A stretch of 64,000 nt of DNA, from positions 1-64,000 of the forward strand of contig CALWDO010000009.1 in assembly GCA_944376715.1 (NCBI GenBank), written 5' to 3'. Below, piece after piece: positions 1 through 8,303 of this stretch. Under the pieces are notes generated by a model. It was not told where the DNA came from. It ran no database searches and saw only the letters and a list, made by a program, of their open reading frames with translations. The stretch is from an uncultured Lachnoclostridium sp. (GTDB lineage Bacteria; Bacillota; Clostridia; Lachnospirales; Lachnospiraceae). Both the position numbers and the translations under genes were made by a program. Position 1 is the first letter of the stretch, and each line of letters starts with the position of its first letter.

Positions 1-74
1 CCCATGGATTGTGCGTCGCTATGCGATATCCATAGACGACGTCTTAATGTGGCAAATGACTCTAATTGTGATAC

Positions 75-109
75 AAATGAACCCCTTTTGGGCGTCAGGG
101 GGTTCATTT
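75..109. repeat. Inverted repeat, GAACCCC arms
   Basis: AAATGAACCCC is followed 12 bases later by GGGGGTTCATTT, making a near-perfect stem. A third GGGGGTTCA copy lies just downstream (about 117-125). The stem sits just beyond the stop codon of the leftward small ORF, so it could be a terminator stem, a recombinase site or part of a mobile-element end. I cannot tell which. The rest of 1-112 shows no gene I can support. Confidence 0.5.
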
Positions 110-112
110 TGC

Positions 113-289
113 TCAAAGGGGGTTCACAGAAAAAGGCGTTGCTTGTGACAGAATACACCGACTGCAGTGCTTAAAGCGTACAATTTGCCGCAACACCTTT
201 TCCCGGTTTTCAAGCTTCCGGATTTTCTTCTTTCCGTCCTCAATCTCGGCGGTCAATTCCTCGCGGGTTTTCTCTCTCGGTTTCGTCAT
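113..289 (-). CDS. Small DUF3847-like protein, probably truncated
   Basis: The leftward ORF encodes 58 residues, highly charged and helical (MTKPREKTREEL, then KKKIRKLENREKVLRQ). This resembles the N-terminal coiled half of the small DUF3847 proteins found in mobilization regions of clostridial conjugative or mobilizable elements; that is recall, not a search. Family members usually continue into a conserved RTHRL-type segment. Here the sequence after about residue 38 is unlike it and ends quickly, suggesting a frameshift or deletion. A proper start ATG is at 289. It belongs with the adjacent mobile-element debris. Confidence 0.4.
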   Translation of the reverse strand: MTKPREKTREELTAEIEDGKKKIRKLENREKVLRQIVRFKHCSRCILSQATPFSVNPL

Positions 290-320
290 GGCGGTCGCTC
301 CTTTCTGCCTGTCGGCATAG

Positions 321-351
321 AAAAAGGACAGCCGATTTTCTCGGCTGCCCT
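321..351 (-). terminator. Rho-independent terminator of the anti-sigma gene
   Basis: Read leftwards, GGGCAGCCGA-GAAAA-TCGGCTGTCC forms a strong stem followed by TTTTT. It lies 22 bases beyond the stop codon of the anti-sigma-like gene. Confidence 0.85.
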
Positions 352-373
352 TCAGCTGTTAATGTTTTGAAAC

Positions 374-1279
374 TTACTTAATACCGAAAATATCGTTTAA
401 TGCGTAAACGTCATTTTCTTCGAGAGGTTCTGTATAGATACCTCCATACTCAAAGAAACTTCCACTTAACGCACTATATTTCCAGCTATCTAAAATGGTT
501 CCATTTTTAAATTCGATAGAGATACGCCTTGTTCCATAGGTGCTTTCTCCAGAAGACAATTTATCGCTGTTTTCTGTTGAGAAACTATAGGAAAAACGTG
601 TTTCATTTGCAGGATCTTCTCCATCTGCACCATAACAAATCACATCTTTGACTATATTATAAAACATGTTAATTGCTTCACAGTCGGTATAGGTATGTGT
701 GCCTATCTTCTTTTGAATTGCCTTGCCCTCATCGGTATTATTTGCTTGGAAAGGACTTGTTGTAATACTTACGATGTCATCTGCACCATGAACTCCGTAG
801 ATGATGGATAGTACATCCCCATATGTGTAAGTCTTAACTTCCTCTGTTGCAAAAGATATAAACATCCATAGAGTTAGCGAATCGCCGGCATCTTTACAGA
901 TAAGATATTTCAAATTATTGACGCCATCTGGGAAATACCAGGTTCTTGAATCTGTTTTAAGATATTCATCTCCTACATATTTTTCTAATTCTTTTTCGGA
1001 GAGATTGATTTGCTGATACCATGCTGTCCACTCATCAACAGGAACTGATGTCATAATTGCCACAGTATCAACAGACGTTTTTCCTATCATTGCATTGAAA
1101 TCTGTGAGGTTGTGTAAATTAAAAAGGATACTGCCCACAACAACGAAACACAAGCACGCTGCCATAGCCCCCCATTTGATCCAGTTGCGCCTTTTCGCTT
1201 TCTTCTTATAATTGAGAGCTTCATCAATATATTTCGTATCAAGCTCGCTCATAGCATCGGAAAACTTCTTTACATTCAT
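374..1279 (-). CDS. Anti-sigma-factor-like membrane protein
   Basis: This is a 301-residue protein with an N-terminal cytoplasmic segment (MNVKKFSDAMSELDTKYIDEAL), one membrane helix at about residues 34-54 (WGAMAACLCFVVVGSILF) and a long extracytoplasmic domain. That layout is typical of the membrane-bound partner encoded after a clostridial sigma-70-family gene, where it is thought to hold the sigma factor inactive. The start at 1279 overlaps the sigma stop by four bases (ATGA), so the two are translationally coupled. The ligand of the outer domain is unknown. Because its sigma partner is broken upstream, this gene may no longer act in a working switch. Confidence 0.7.
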   Translation of the reverse strand: MNVKKFSDAMSELDTKYIDEALNYKKKAKRRNWIKWGAMAACLCFVVVGSILFNLHNLTDFNAMIGKTSVDTVAIMTSVPVDEWTAWYQQINLSEKELEKYVGDEYLKTDSRTWYFPDGVNNLKYLICKDAGDSLTLWMFISFATEEVKTYTYGDVLSIIYGVHGADDIVSITTSPFQANNTDEGKAIQKKIGTHTYTDCEAINMFYNIVKDVICYGADGEDPANETRFSYSFSTENSDKLSSGESTYGTRRISIEFKNGTILDSWKYSALSGSFFEYGGIYTEPLEENDVYALNDIFGIK

Positions 1280-1630
1280 ACGAACACCTCTCTTTCTATC
1301 AAATATTGTTTCATTTTCTCTCGGATACGGGTCAGCCGGACGGAGATATTTTTCTCCGAAAATCCCATAAACTCGGCTATGTCCTTGTAGCTGTCGGCAA
1401 ACCAATAGCGGCGCATGAAAATGACGCGGTTTTCGAGTGTCAGCGTGTCCAAAAATTCCCCAATGATACGGGCTAATTCTCTGGCTTCGATTTCATCTTC
1501 TACGGTTTTCTGGTCTGCGATATAGCCCTCGATTTCCTCTAAGGCAATCTTATAGTGCCCGCTTCGTTTGGCTGCTTCCTTTCTCCAATAGATTTTAAGC
1601 GATATGTTCCGAACGATTTTCACAATGTGG
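1276..1630 (-). pseudogene. Sigma-70-family (ECF-like) factor, 5'-truncated
   Basis: The readable part runs from KIVRNISLK through the linker to a sigma region 4 helix-turn-helix (RVIFMRRYWFADSYKDIAEF, then SEKNISVRLTRIREKMK), about 117 residues. Family members are normally about 170-190 residues and carry region 2 for core binding and -10 recognition before this point. Region 2 is absent: upstream of about 1630 the leftward frame reads into unrelated sequence that is the antisense of an ftsH fragment. The frame stays open to 1710, so a short protein could still be made, but it should not act as a sigma factor. Translationally coupled to the anti-sigma gene. Confidence 0.75.
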
Positions 1631-1641
1631 GACAACAAGGG

Positions 1642-1827
1642 GTTGCCTGCTCCGCGGAGACGCAGACACAGATCGATCAGCAGGTAGTAGAGACAGTGAA
1701 GAAACAGCACGAGAAAGCCCGCCGGATTCTGAGCGAGAACCGGCAGAAACTGGACGAGCTGGCAGACTATCTGTATGAGAAAGAAACAATTACAGGGGAT
1801 GAGTTTATGTCTATCCTGAATGCGTAA
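1642..1827 (+). pseudogene. ftsH: ftsH C-terminal remnant
   Basis: Roughly 61 codons ending in TAA match the C-terminal tail of the FtsH AAA+/zinc protease family: QIDQQVVETVKKQHEKAR, then ENRQKLDELADYL and KETITGDEF. The ATPase module, the HEXXH zinc site and the transmembrane segments are all missing because the frame is interrupted at about 1640 by the mobile-element-associated sigma/anti-sigma block. No start or ribosome site precedes it. The stop is 10 bases from the stop of the convergent methyltransferase gene. It marks where foreign DNA replaced the body of a protease gene, or where two sequences were misjoined. Confidence 0.7.
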
Positions 1828-1837
1828 ACCGGGCTTT

Positions 1838-2686
1838 TTAACCCTGACGGATCAGTACTCCGCTTCCGTGGAGATCCGCCAGAGGAAGGACGGTCAGATT
1901 CTGCTCTTGGCAGAACCGGCGGACGGCTTTGCCCACACCTTCAAACTGTGCGCTGAAGCAGTCATGGATCAGGATGACGCCTCCGGGGACCAGACGCGGC
2001 CAGAAAGCATTCAGCCCATGCCAGACCGGTTCATACAGATCCGGATCCAGGCTGACGAAAGCCAGGGGAGGAAGATCCTGCGGCAATGTGTCCGGGAAAT
2101 GTCCTTTGTATATGATCGCCTGCTCCGGATATGGCAGTCTGGCAAGTACCTCTTCCACACCGGTGTCCTGAAAATCTTCAGCAGACACGCGGGCGGAAGG
2201 GGTTATTTTTTTCTCTTTTTCGATGTCTTCCTGGGAAAATCCCTCAAAGGTGTCGAACAGGTATAATGGGCGTTCCGGAAAAAGGCGGTTGATCTCCGCG
2301 GCGAACATGCCCTGGTAGACTCCCAGTTCGGCCACGGCGCCGGGCAGTTCTCTCTCCCGGATCTGTTCTGCAAGAAGGCGAAGGCAGGCAAGGCGCAGAT
2401 CCAGTCGTTCCCGAAGCGGCGTCAGGCTTTGGATGGGGCCGTGGTAGCCCAGATCGCGGAGCTGCCGCTCGATGGACAGAGAAGCCTCCCTGTTGACTAC
2501 CGCGATCCACACCAGATCCGGCTGGACGGACAGAAGATCCGAGGGAGGGATAACCGGAATCCGGCATATATAAGTGCCCCATTTACGGGGATCATTGTCG
2601 GCGTATGCGACGGGATTATTTCCGGCCGGAAGCCAGTTCCGGACCATGCGGCCGGCCTGACCGCAGCCAAAGATGACGATGTTCAT
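1838..2686 (-). CDS. TylF/MycF-family methyltransferase with N-terminal Rossmann domain
   Basis: This 282-residue protein has two parts. The N-terminus carries a nucleotide-binding fold (NIVIFGCGQAGRMVRNWL), resembling the sugar- or nucleotide-binding domains fused to sugar-modifying enzymes. From about residue 115 a TylF/macrocin O-methyltransferase-like SAM domain follows (AVAELGVYQGMFAAEI, LFDTFEGF, FVSLDPDLY, GGVILIHDC, the last being a metal-ligand type motif). The substrate is unknown; surface glycan modification is a reasonable guess. The ATG at 2686 is preferred over GTG at 2692 because GGAGAGGAG is correctly spaced only for the ATG. A TTGACA-N17-TAATAA promoter lies upstream. Confidence 0.75.
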   Translation of the reverse strand: MNIVIFGCGQAGRMVRNWLPAGNNPVAYADNDPRKWGTYICRIPVIPPSDLLSVQPDLVWIAVVNREASLSIERQLRDLGYHGPIQSLTPLRERLDLRLACLRLLAEQIRERELPGAVAELGVYQGMFAAEINRLFPERPLYLFDTFEGFSQEDIEKEKKITPSARVSAEDFQDTGVEEVLARLPYPEQAIIYKGHFPDTLPQDLPPLAFVSLDPDLYEPVWHGLNAFWPRLVPGGVILIHDCFSAQFEGVGKAVRRFCQEQNLTVLPLADLHGSGVLIRQG

Positions 2687-2716
2687 AAGCACTCCTCTCC
2701 CTTTTTCTGTACTTTT

Positions 2717-2745
2717 TTATTATCTTAAAATAGAATAATTGTCAA
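2717..2745 (-). promoter_or_regulatory. Sigma-A promoter for the methyltransferase gene
   Basis: On the minus strand TTGACA (2745-2740) and TAATAA (2722-2717) are separated by 17 bases, about 30 bases upstream of the start codon at 2686. Confidence 0.6.
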
Positions 2746-2757
2746 AGGAAAATTGCG

Positions 2758-2786
2758 TTGACCCTTATTATACAATAAACTATAAT
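2758..2786 (+). promoter_or_regulatory. Sigma-A promoter reading towards mop
   Basis: TTGACC, 17 bases, TATAAT: a near-consensus promoter. The next plus-strand gene is mop at 3214, so it would give a leader of about 420 bases that is antisense to the whole 82-aa gene at 2838-3086. It is back-to-back with the promoter at 2717-2745. Confidence 0.6.
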
Positions 2787-2837
2787 CGAAGTATAAAGAC
2801 AGAAAATATTGTGAAAAACAGACAATTTTTGCAAATT

Positions 2838-3086
2838 TTATACCGTATGCGAACCACAGGGATCCTGATCGGGTCCGTGTCCCGTCAGATCGTTCAGACG
2901 GCGCATTCCTGTATGAGTAATAAAAACCAGTTCACTGGGATTCCCGTCCATACTTTCTCCCCGTAAACGGAGAAAATTGGCATTTTCATAATAATCGATG
3001 GGAAGTTCCCGGCGGAAGACCTGGCCGGTGATTTCGTCGGTGACTTCCACTGTGACCAGATGGGCGCGTATTTCGTTCAGTTCCAT
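2838..3086 (-). CDS. Conserved-looking small hypothetical protein (82 aa)
   Basis: The 82-residue protein starts MELNEIRAHLVTVEVTDE and contains a central RLRGESMDGNPSELVF block and a C-terminal LTGHGPDQDPCG block. It has no membrane helix and no domain I can name. The gene has a clear TTGGAGG ribosome site 7 bases before ATG, which argues that it is real and not a shadow. It is divergent from mop and embedded in the presumed mop leader on the opposite strand. Short proteins of this style occur in clostridia, but I do not know a function. Confidence 0.65.
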   Translation of the reverse strand: MELNEIRAHLVTVEVTDEITGQVFRRELPIDYYENANFLRLRGESMDGNPSELVFITHTGMRRLNDLTGHGPDQDPCGSHTV

Positions 3087-3105
3087 GTACAGCCTCCAAT
3101 AAATT

Positions 3106-3126
3106 CTGATAAAGCCATTTTATCAG
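3106..3126. promoter_or_regulatory. Palindrome upstream of mop
   Basis: CTGATAAA-GCCAT-TTTATCAG is a perfect 8-bp inverted repeat lying between the divergent 82-aa gene and mop. It is a candidate operator for mop or the small gene. It does not match the E. coli ModE box as I know it. Confidence 0.4.
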
Positions 3127-3213
3127 AGAGAGAGGCGTTTGAACAGACATAATGAACACAAAAGGACAGGGATATAGAGACTGCTTTACAAAAATATGAG
3201 AGGAGGTTGCAGC

Positions 3214-5961
3214 ATGATCAAAAAAGTCCTGATTATCAACGGAGTGGAACGCACTCTGGTGCTGGAGGGTACAGAAACCCTTGCGCAGGTGCTCAGGGAC
3301 CGTCTCCTGCTGACCGGTTGTAAGATCGGATGCGGGGAAGGCCACTGCGGAGCCTGCAATGTTATCATGGACGGGAAAGTGACCCGTTCCTGTATCACCA
3401 GGATGTCCCGCGTTCCCGACTACGCAAAGATCGAGACCATTGAGGGAATCGGTACTCTGGATAACCTGCATCCGCTGCAGGCGGCATGGGTGGCGCACGG
3501 ATGCGCCCAGTGCGGATTCTGTTCACCTGGTTTCATTATGAGCGCAAAAGTATTGCTGGAGAACAATCCGTCGCCCACCAGGGAGGAGGTTCGCGACTGG
3601 TTTAACAAGAACCGCAATCTCTGCCGCTGTACCGGCTACAAGCCGCTGATTGACGCGGTGATGGATGCGGCGAAGGTACTGCGCGGGGAGATGTCCAAAG
3701 AAGATCTCATGTTCAAACCCACTGAAAACCGGATCCTGGGAACGACTTACGCGCGTCCTTCGGCAGTGGCAAAAGTGACGGGAAGCTGGAATTTCGGAGC
3801 GGATGAGATCAAGAATCTTCCGGAAGATACGCTGCAGATAGCCCTGGTGCAGGCGGAGGTGTCCCATGCCCTGATTAAAGGCATCGATACTTCCCAGGCG
3901 GAAAAGATGCCGGGCGTTTATAAGGTCATCACTTACAAAGATGTGCCGGGCAAGAACCGGATTACCGGTCTGATCACATTCCCGACCAATAAAGGCGACG
4001 GATGGGACCGCCCGATCCTGTGCGATGAAAAAGTATTCCAGTATGGCGACGCTATCGCAATGGTCTGCGCGGATACAGAAGCGCATGCGAAAGAAGCCGC
4101 GAAGGCGGTAAAGGTTGATCTGGAGATTCTTCCCGCATATATGTCCGCGCCGGAAGCCATGGCGCCGGATGCCATCGAGATCCATCCGGGCACGCCGAAT
4201 GTTTATTATGAGACGAACTGTATCAAGGGAGAGGATACGGCTCCGATTATGGAGAGCGCGCCCAATGTGATAGAAGTAGATTCTTACTGTTCCCGTCAGC
4301 CGCATATGCCGATTGAGCCGGATGTAGCGTATGCGTACATAGACGAAGAGGGACGTGTGACGATTCATTCCAAATCCATCGGTATTCATCTGCATCATGC
4401 CATGATCTGCGCCGGCATCGGCGTGGAGCCGGAGAAGCTGAGACTGGTCCAGCTGCATGCGGGCGGAACCTTCGGATATAAATTCTCTCCGACCATCGAG
4501 GCCCTGGTAGGAGTGGCCGCTCTGGTGACGGGACGTCCGGTGGCGCTGAACTTTAACATGTACCAGATGATCACTTATACCGGAAAGAGAAGTCCGGGCT
4601 TTATGCATATCAAGCTGGCGGCGGATGAGAAGGGCAAGATCCTGGCTCTGGAAGGTGACAATTACATCGATCATGGTCCTTATTCCGAGTTTGGAGATCT
4701 GCTTACTATGCGTCTGAGCCAGTTCGTGGGAGCCGGTGTGGATATTCCGAATATCCGCAACAAGTCCCAGACTGTCTGTACCAACCATGCATACGGCGCC
4801 GCGTTCCGAGGCTATGGAGCGCCGCAGTCCTTTATGGGCGGGGACATTGCCATGGATATTATGGCAGAGAAGATGGGTATCGACCCCTTTGAGTTCCGCG
4901 CTATGAACTGCTACAAAGAGTCCGCAGGCTCCACAACGCCGAACGGCTGCAAGCCGGATGTGTACTGTCTGGAAGATCTCTACGATCTGGCCCGTCCGAA
5001 GTGGCAGGCTAATAAGGCTTATGCCGAGAAGCTGAATGCAGAGCGGAGCGAAGGCGGCAAATATAAATACGGCGCCGGCGTCTCCCTTGGCGTATACGGC
5101 TGCGGCCTGGATGGAGTGGATTCTTCCGAGGCATGGGCAGAACTGAATGAGGATAATACGGTAACAATCTATGATTCCTGGGAAGACCATGGACAGGGTG
5201 CGGACATCGGAACCCTGACCCATGCCCATGAGACGCTTCGTCAGGCGGGATTTACTCCGGATCAGATTCATCTGGTCATGAACGACACCGGGCTTACTCC
5301 GAATTCCGGTCCTGCGGGCGGTTCCCGTTCCAATGTCATGACCGGAAACGCAGTGCGCGTGGCCTGCGAGATGCTGGTGAACGCCATGAAGAAACCGGAC
5401 GGCACTTACCGCACCTATGAAGAGATGAAAGCGGAGAAACTGCCGCTGAAGTACGAGGGCAAATGGGTGGCTACCGCATGTTCCGACTGTGATATGGAGA
5501 CTGCGCAGGGCAATCCGTTCTCCGTTTATATGTACTGCATCAATCTTCCGGTTGTCCGTGTGGAGATGGCTACCGGAAAGGTGAAGGTGATCCGCTTCAC
5601 CATGGTTTCCGATTTTGGAACCATCATCAATAAATCCGTGGTGGACGGCCAGGTTATGGGCGCTATTGCCCAGGGTATCGGCCTCGCGCTGTCGGAAGAT
5701 TTTGAAGACCTGAAGAAACATACGTCGCTTCTGAAATGCGGCATTCCGTATCCAAACGATATTCCGGATGATATCGAGCTGATCTATCAGGAGAATCATC
5801 CGCGTCCGCTTGGACCGTACGGCGCCGCAGGCTGCGGCGAGGGCCCGCTGGCGGCTCCTCATCCGGCTATCCTGAATGCGATTTTCCAGGCGACCGGCGC
5901 GCGTATTACCAGGGTGCCGGCAAGGCCGGAAGTTGTGAAAGCGGCTATCGACGCTTTATAA
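3214..5961 (+). CDS. mop: Molybdopterin-dependent aldehyde oxidoreductase (Mop/MOP family)
   Basis: A 915-residue single-chain molybdenum hydroxylase, very like the Desulfovibrio gigas aldehyde oxidoreductase (about 907 aa). It oxidises aldehydes, or a related substrate, by hydroxylation at a molybdopterin-cytosine-dinucleotide centre. The ferredoxin-like domain holds Cys40/45/48/60, and the helical domain holds Cys100/103/137/139, giving two 2Fe-2S clusters. The molybdenum domain contains AFRGYGAPQ, GGTFGYKFSP and the catalytic-base Glu876 in GCGEGPL. There is no FAD domain and no signal peptide, so it is cytoplasmic and needs an external electron partner, perhaps the next gene. The start at 3214 is chosen over 3196 because GAGAGGAGG lies 8 bases upstream. 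The substrate is not predictable from sequence. Confidence 0.93.
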   Translation: MIKKVLIINGVERTLVLEGTETLAQVLRDRLLLTGCKIGCGEGHCGACNVIMDGKVTRSCITRMSRVPDYAKIETIEGIGTLDNLHPLQAAWVAHGCAQCGFCSPGFIMSAKVLLENNPSPTREEVRDWFNKNRNLCRCTGYKPLIDAVMDAAKVLRGEMSKEDLMFKPTENRILGTTYARPSAVAKVTGSWNFGADEIKNLPEDTLQIALVQAEVSHALIKGIDTSQAEKMPGVYKVITYKDVPGKNRITGLITFPTNKGDGWDRPILCDEKVFQYGDAIAMVCADTEAHAKEAAKAVKVDLEILPAYMSAPEAMAPDAIEIHPGTPNVYYETNCIKGEDTAPIMESAPNVIEVDSYCSRQPHMPIEPDVAYAYIDEEGRVTIHSKSIGIHLHHAMICAGIGVEPEKLRLVQLHAGGTFGYKFSPTIEALVGVAALVTGRPVALNFNMYQMITYTGKRSPGFMHIKLAADEKGKILALEGDNYIDHGPYSEFGDLLTMRLSQFVGAGVDIPNIRNKSQTVCTNHAYGAAFRGYGAPQSFMGGDIAMDIMAEKMGIDPFEFRAMNCYKESAGSTTPNGCKPDVYCLEDLYDLARPKWQANKAYAEKLNAERSEGGKYKYGAGVSLGVYGCGLDGVDSSEAWAELNEDNTVTIYDSWEDHGQGADIGTLTHAHETLRQAGFTPDQIHLVMNDTGLTPNSGPAGGSRSNVMTGNAVRVACEMLVNAMKKPDGTYRTYEEMKAEKLPLKYEGKWVATACSDCDMETAQGNPFSVYMYCINLPVVRVEMATGKVKVIRFTMVSDFGTIINKSVVDGQVMGAIAQGIGLALSEDFEDLKKHTSLLKCGIPYPNDIPDDIELIYQENHPRPLGPYGAAGCGEGPLAAPHPAILNAIFQATGARITRVPARPEVVKAAIDAL

Positions 5962-5975
5962 TGTACAAACCGGGT

Positions 5976-6032
5976 TCCCCACGCTGCGGCGTTGGGAACA
6001 AAACAGGGCTGCTTGGCGGCAGCCCTGTTTTA
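5976..6032 (+). terminator. Double hairpin between mop and the accessory genes
   Basis: Two consecutive stems lie here: GTTCCC-N13-GGGAAC (about 5976-6000), then AAACAGGGCTGC-N6-GCAGCCCTGTTT (6001-6030) ending in TTTTA. The U-run is short, so this may be a partial terminator or 3'-end stabiliser that keeps mop mRNA more abundant than the downstream maturation genes. Confidence 0.55.
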
Positions 6033-6076
6033 CAAAGAAACTTATCTATTTTAAGGATAATTGGAGGGAGGCGCGC

Positions 6077-8293
6077 ATGGAGAAAAAAGAGTCCTTTCTG
6101 GTGGGGAAACATTATCTGATGAAACAGGCTTTCGGGCAGGATGAGCTTCATGAGCGGGAAGCGATGTGTACCAGGACAGATCCGCCTCCCTGCACGGCCG
6201 CCTGTCCTCTGGGCATCGATATGCGGAGCGTGTGCGATTATGTGGCGAGAGGTAATTATTCCAAAGCCGCGGGGATTATCCGGATGTCTACGCCGTTTCT
6301 GTATACACTGTCCCGGAACTGCGGCGGCGAATGCGAGAACAGGTGCACTCTTGCCCGTCTGGGAGACAGTGTCCGACTGAGAGCTCTGGAGAGAGCGTGC
6401 GCCATGTACGGGGGAAGCGGGGCAGTCAGCCGGTTTATGCTTCCGAGGAAGCAGAAAAAAACGGCAGTGATCGGTGACGGTCTGTTTGCGCTGGCATGCT
6501 GTTGGGAGCTGGGGAAGAAGGGATATGAAGTTTCCTGGCATACCGCCTGTGAATCACTGATGGAACCATTGCTGCGGCTGGGGATTCCGGAAGAGGAAGC
6601 AAAGGCGGATCTGGCAGCGCTTCAGAATCTGAGGATTTTACGAAAAGAAGAAAGTTCCCTGTCGATAGAGATGCTGGAGAAAGTATCAGAGGAAGCGGAT
6701 GCCGTATGTATTTCGCCGTATCCGGGATTAGTCTGTCGGAAGGAGAATTGCTTTTCCGGCAGGAAAGAAAAAGGTGTCGCCGAACTTCTGGCTTCTGCAA
6801 AGAGGACGGCGCTTCTGGCCGACTGCTTTCTGCAGGGAGCGGGGACCCCTCCGGAAGAAGAGAACAGGGAGAGCCGGCTCTTTGTCACTATGGACGGGGT
6901 GGAAGGATCGGAGAGCCTTTTGGACCCGGCATATGTGACAAAAGAGGGGGCGGCGGCGGAAGCGGCCAGATGCATCCAGTGCCAGTGTCTGGAATGTATC
7001 AAAGGATGCGTCTATTTACAGCACTATAAAAGAAATCCCAGAGCGGCGATCCGGGAGATCTATAACAATCTCTCCATCGTCATGGGAAACCATATGGCCA
7101 ACGGTCTGATCAATGCCTGCGATGAATGCGGACAGTGCAAGGCGGCCTGTCCCAATGGATTTGATTATCCGGATGTATGCCGGATCGCCCGGCATACCAT
7201 GGTGGAGACTAAGAAGATGCCTCCGTCGGCTCATGAATTTGCCCTTTTAGATCAGCAGTTTTCCAACGGGGAAGCTTTCCTGGCAAGGAAACAGCCGGGG
7301 TTTGAGAAATGCCGCTATGTGTTTTTCCCGGGGTGCCAGGCATCCGCGGTATCGCCGGATACGGTGGAGGCCGCTTACCGGGATCTGAGTACAAGACTGG
7401 AGGGCGGCGTGGGATTGATCCTGGGCTGCTGCGGGGCTATCTCCGAGTGGGCGGCCAGAGAGGATCTGCTTGCGGACGCAGAAGAAAGATTCCGGTCTGC
7501 CTGGGAAGAGATGGGAAGGCCGGCGGTGATCTGCGCCTGCCCTACCTGCCGGAAGATCTTTGACCGTTACTTTGAGGCGGAGACGGTGGGAATCTGGGAG
7601 ATTCTGCTGAATCTGGGCGTGGTGCCTTCAGAGGGACGGACGGCTGCGGTTCACGATGCCTGCGGAGCCAGAGGAGACAAAAAGACACAGGAAGAGGTGC
7701 GTTCTTTAATGCGCGCCCTGGGATACCAGGTGGCGGAAGCGCCGTTTTCCGGCGATCTGTCTCCGTGCTGCGGGTTTGGAGGTCTGGTAAGATACGCCAA
7801 TCCTCAGATGGCGCGGGAAAAAGCAGATTTTGCAGCCGGACGCGCGGATGGGATGATCGTGACCTACTGTATGGCCTGTAAAGATCAGTTTGCAAGGACG
7901 GGGGCCGGAACGCGGCATATCCTGGAACTGGTCTATGGGACCGGGGACGGGACTGTTCCGGATCTGTCCCGGAGAAGAAAGAACCGCCTGGAATTGAAAC
8001 AAAAACTGCTGCGGGAGATCTGGAAGGAGGATATGTATATGGAGACGATGCTCCCTGTCCATTACGCGCAAGGAGCCATGGAAGAGATGGAAGACCGCAT
8101 GATTCTGAAAAGCGATGTGGATGCGGTGCTCCGGGCGTATGAAGAATCCGGCGCGGCGGTCTTCGATCAGGAGCATGACTGGCTTGTGACCAGCCACAGG
8201 CTGGGCAATGTCACATTCTGGGTAAAATTCCGGAAGGAAGAGACCGGATATCTGATATTCGGCGCTTACAGCCACCGGATGACTGTGGAGTAG
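6077..8293 (+). CDS. Dicluster iron-sulfur / degenerate pyridine nucleotide oxidoreductase-like protein
   Basis: This 738-residue protein resembles the 'pyridine nucleotide-disulfide oxidoreductase/dicluster-binding' family that I recall beside Mop-type enzymes (DVU1558-like). The N-terminus is a GltD-like Fe-S helical domain (Cys39, 43, 82, 86, 90). Next comes a shortened Rossmann segment (AVIGDGLFALACCWELG), too small for a full FAD/NADPH module. Two ferredoxin-type Cys groups follow (CIQCQCLECIKGC; CDECGQCKAACP), then HdrB-like CCG cysteine-rich motifs (FPGCQAS, LGCCGA, CACPTC, HDACGA, PCCGFGG). It probably passes electrons to or from Mop or takes part in cofactor maturation. ATG at 6077 follows GGAGGGAGG. 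First gene after the mop hairpins. Confidence 0.8.
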   Translation: MEKKESFLVGKHYLMKQAFGQDELHEREAMCTRTDPPPCTAACPLGIDMRSVCDYVARGNYSKAAGIIRMSTPFLYTLSRNCGGECENRCTLARLGDSVRLRALERACAMYGGSGAVSRFMLPRKQKKTAVIGDGLFALACCWELGKKGYEVSWHTACESLMEPLLRLGIPEEEAKADLAALQNLRILRKEESSLSIEMLEKVSEEADAVCISPYPGLVCRKENCFSGRKEKGVAELLASAKRTALLADCFLQGAGTPPEEENRESRLFVTMDGVEGSESLLDPAYVTKEGAAAEAARCIQCQCLECIKGCVYLQHYKRNPRAAIREIYNNLSIVMGNHMANGLINACDECGQCKAACPNGFDYPDVCRIARHTMVETKKMPPSAHEFALLDQQFSNGEAFLARKQPGFEKCRYVFFPGCQASAVSPDTVEAAYRDLSTRLEGGVGLILGCCGAISEWAAREDLLADAEERFRSAWEEMGRPAVICACPTCRKIFDRYFEAETVGIWEILLNLGVVPSEGRTAAVHDACGARGDKKTQEEVRSLMRALGYQVAEAPFSGDLSPCCGFGGLVRYANPQMAREKADFAAGRADGMIVTYCMACKDQFARTGAGTRHILELVYGTGDGTVPDLSRRRKNRLELKQKLLREIWKEDMYMETMLPVHYAQGAMEEMEDRMILKSDVDAVLRAYEESGAAVFDQEHDWLVTSHRLGNVTFWVKFRKEETGYLIFGAYSHRMTVE

Positions 8294-8303
8294 GAGGAAG
8301 GCC

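Noticed and set aside
167..370. Plus-strand 67-residue ORF at the left edge
   Set aside because: The minus-strand reading (113-289) gives a charged coiled-coil protein resembling mobilization-region proteins, and the plus-strand ORF overlaps a minus-strand terminator.
3523..5862. A 779-residue open frame on the minus strand
   Set aside because: It is antisense to the mop gene, whose product matches a known family with all cluster cysteines. The antisense product is His/Arg-rich with no domain and no ribosome site.
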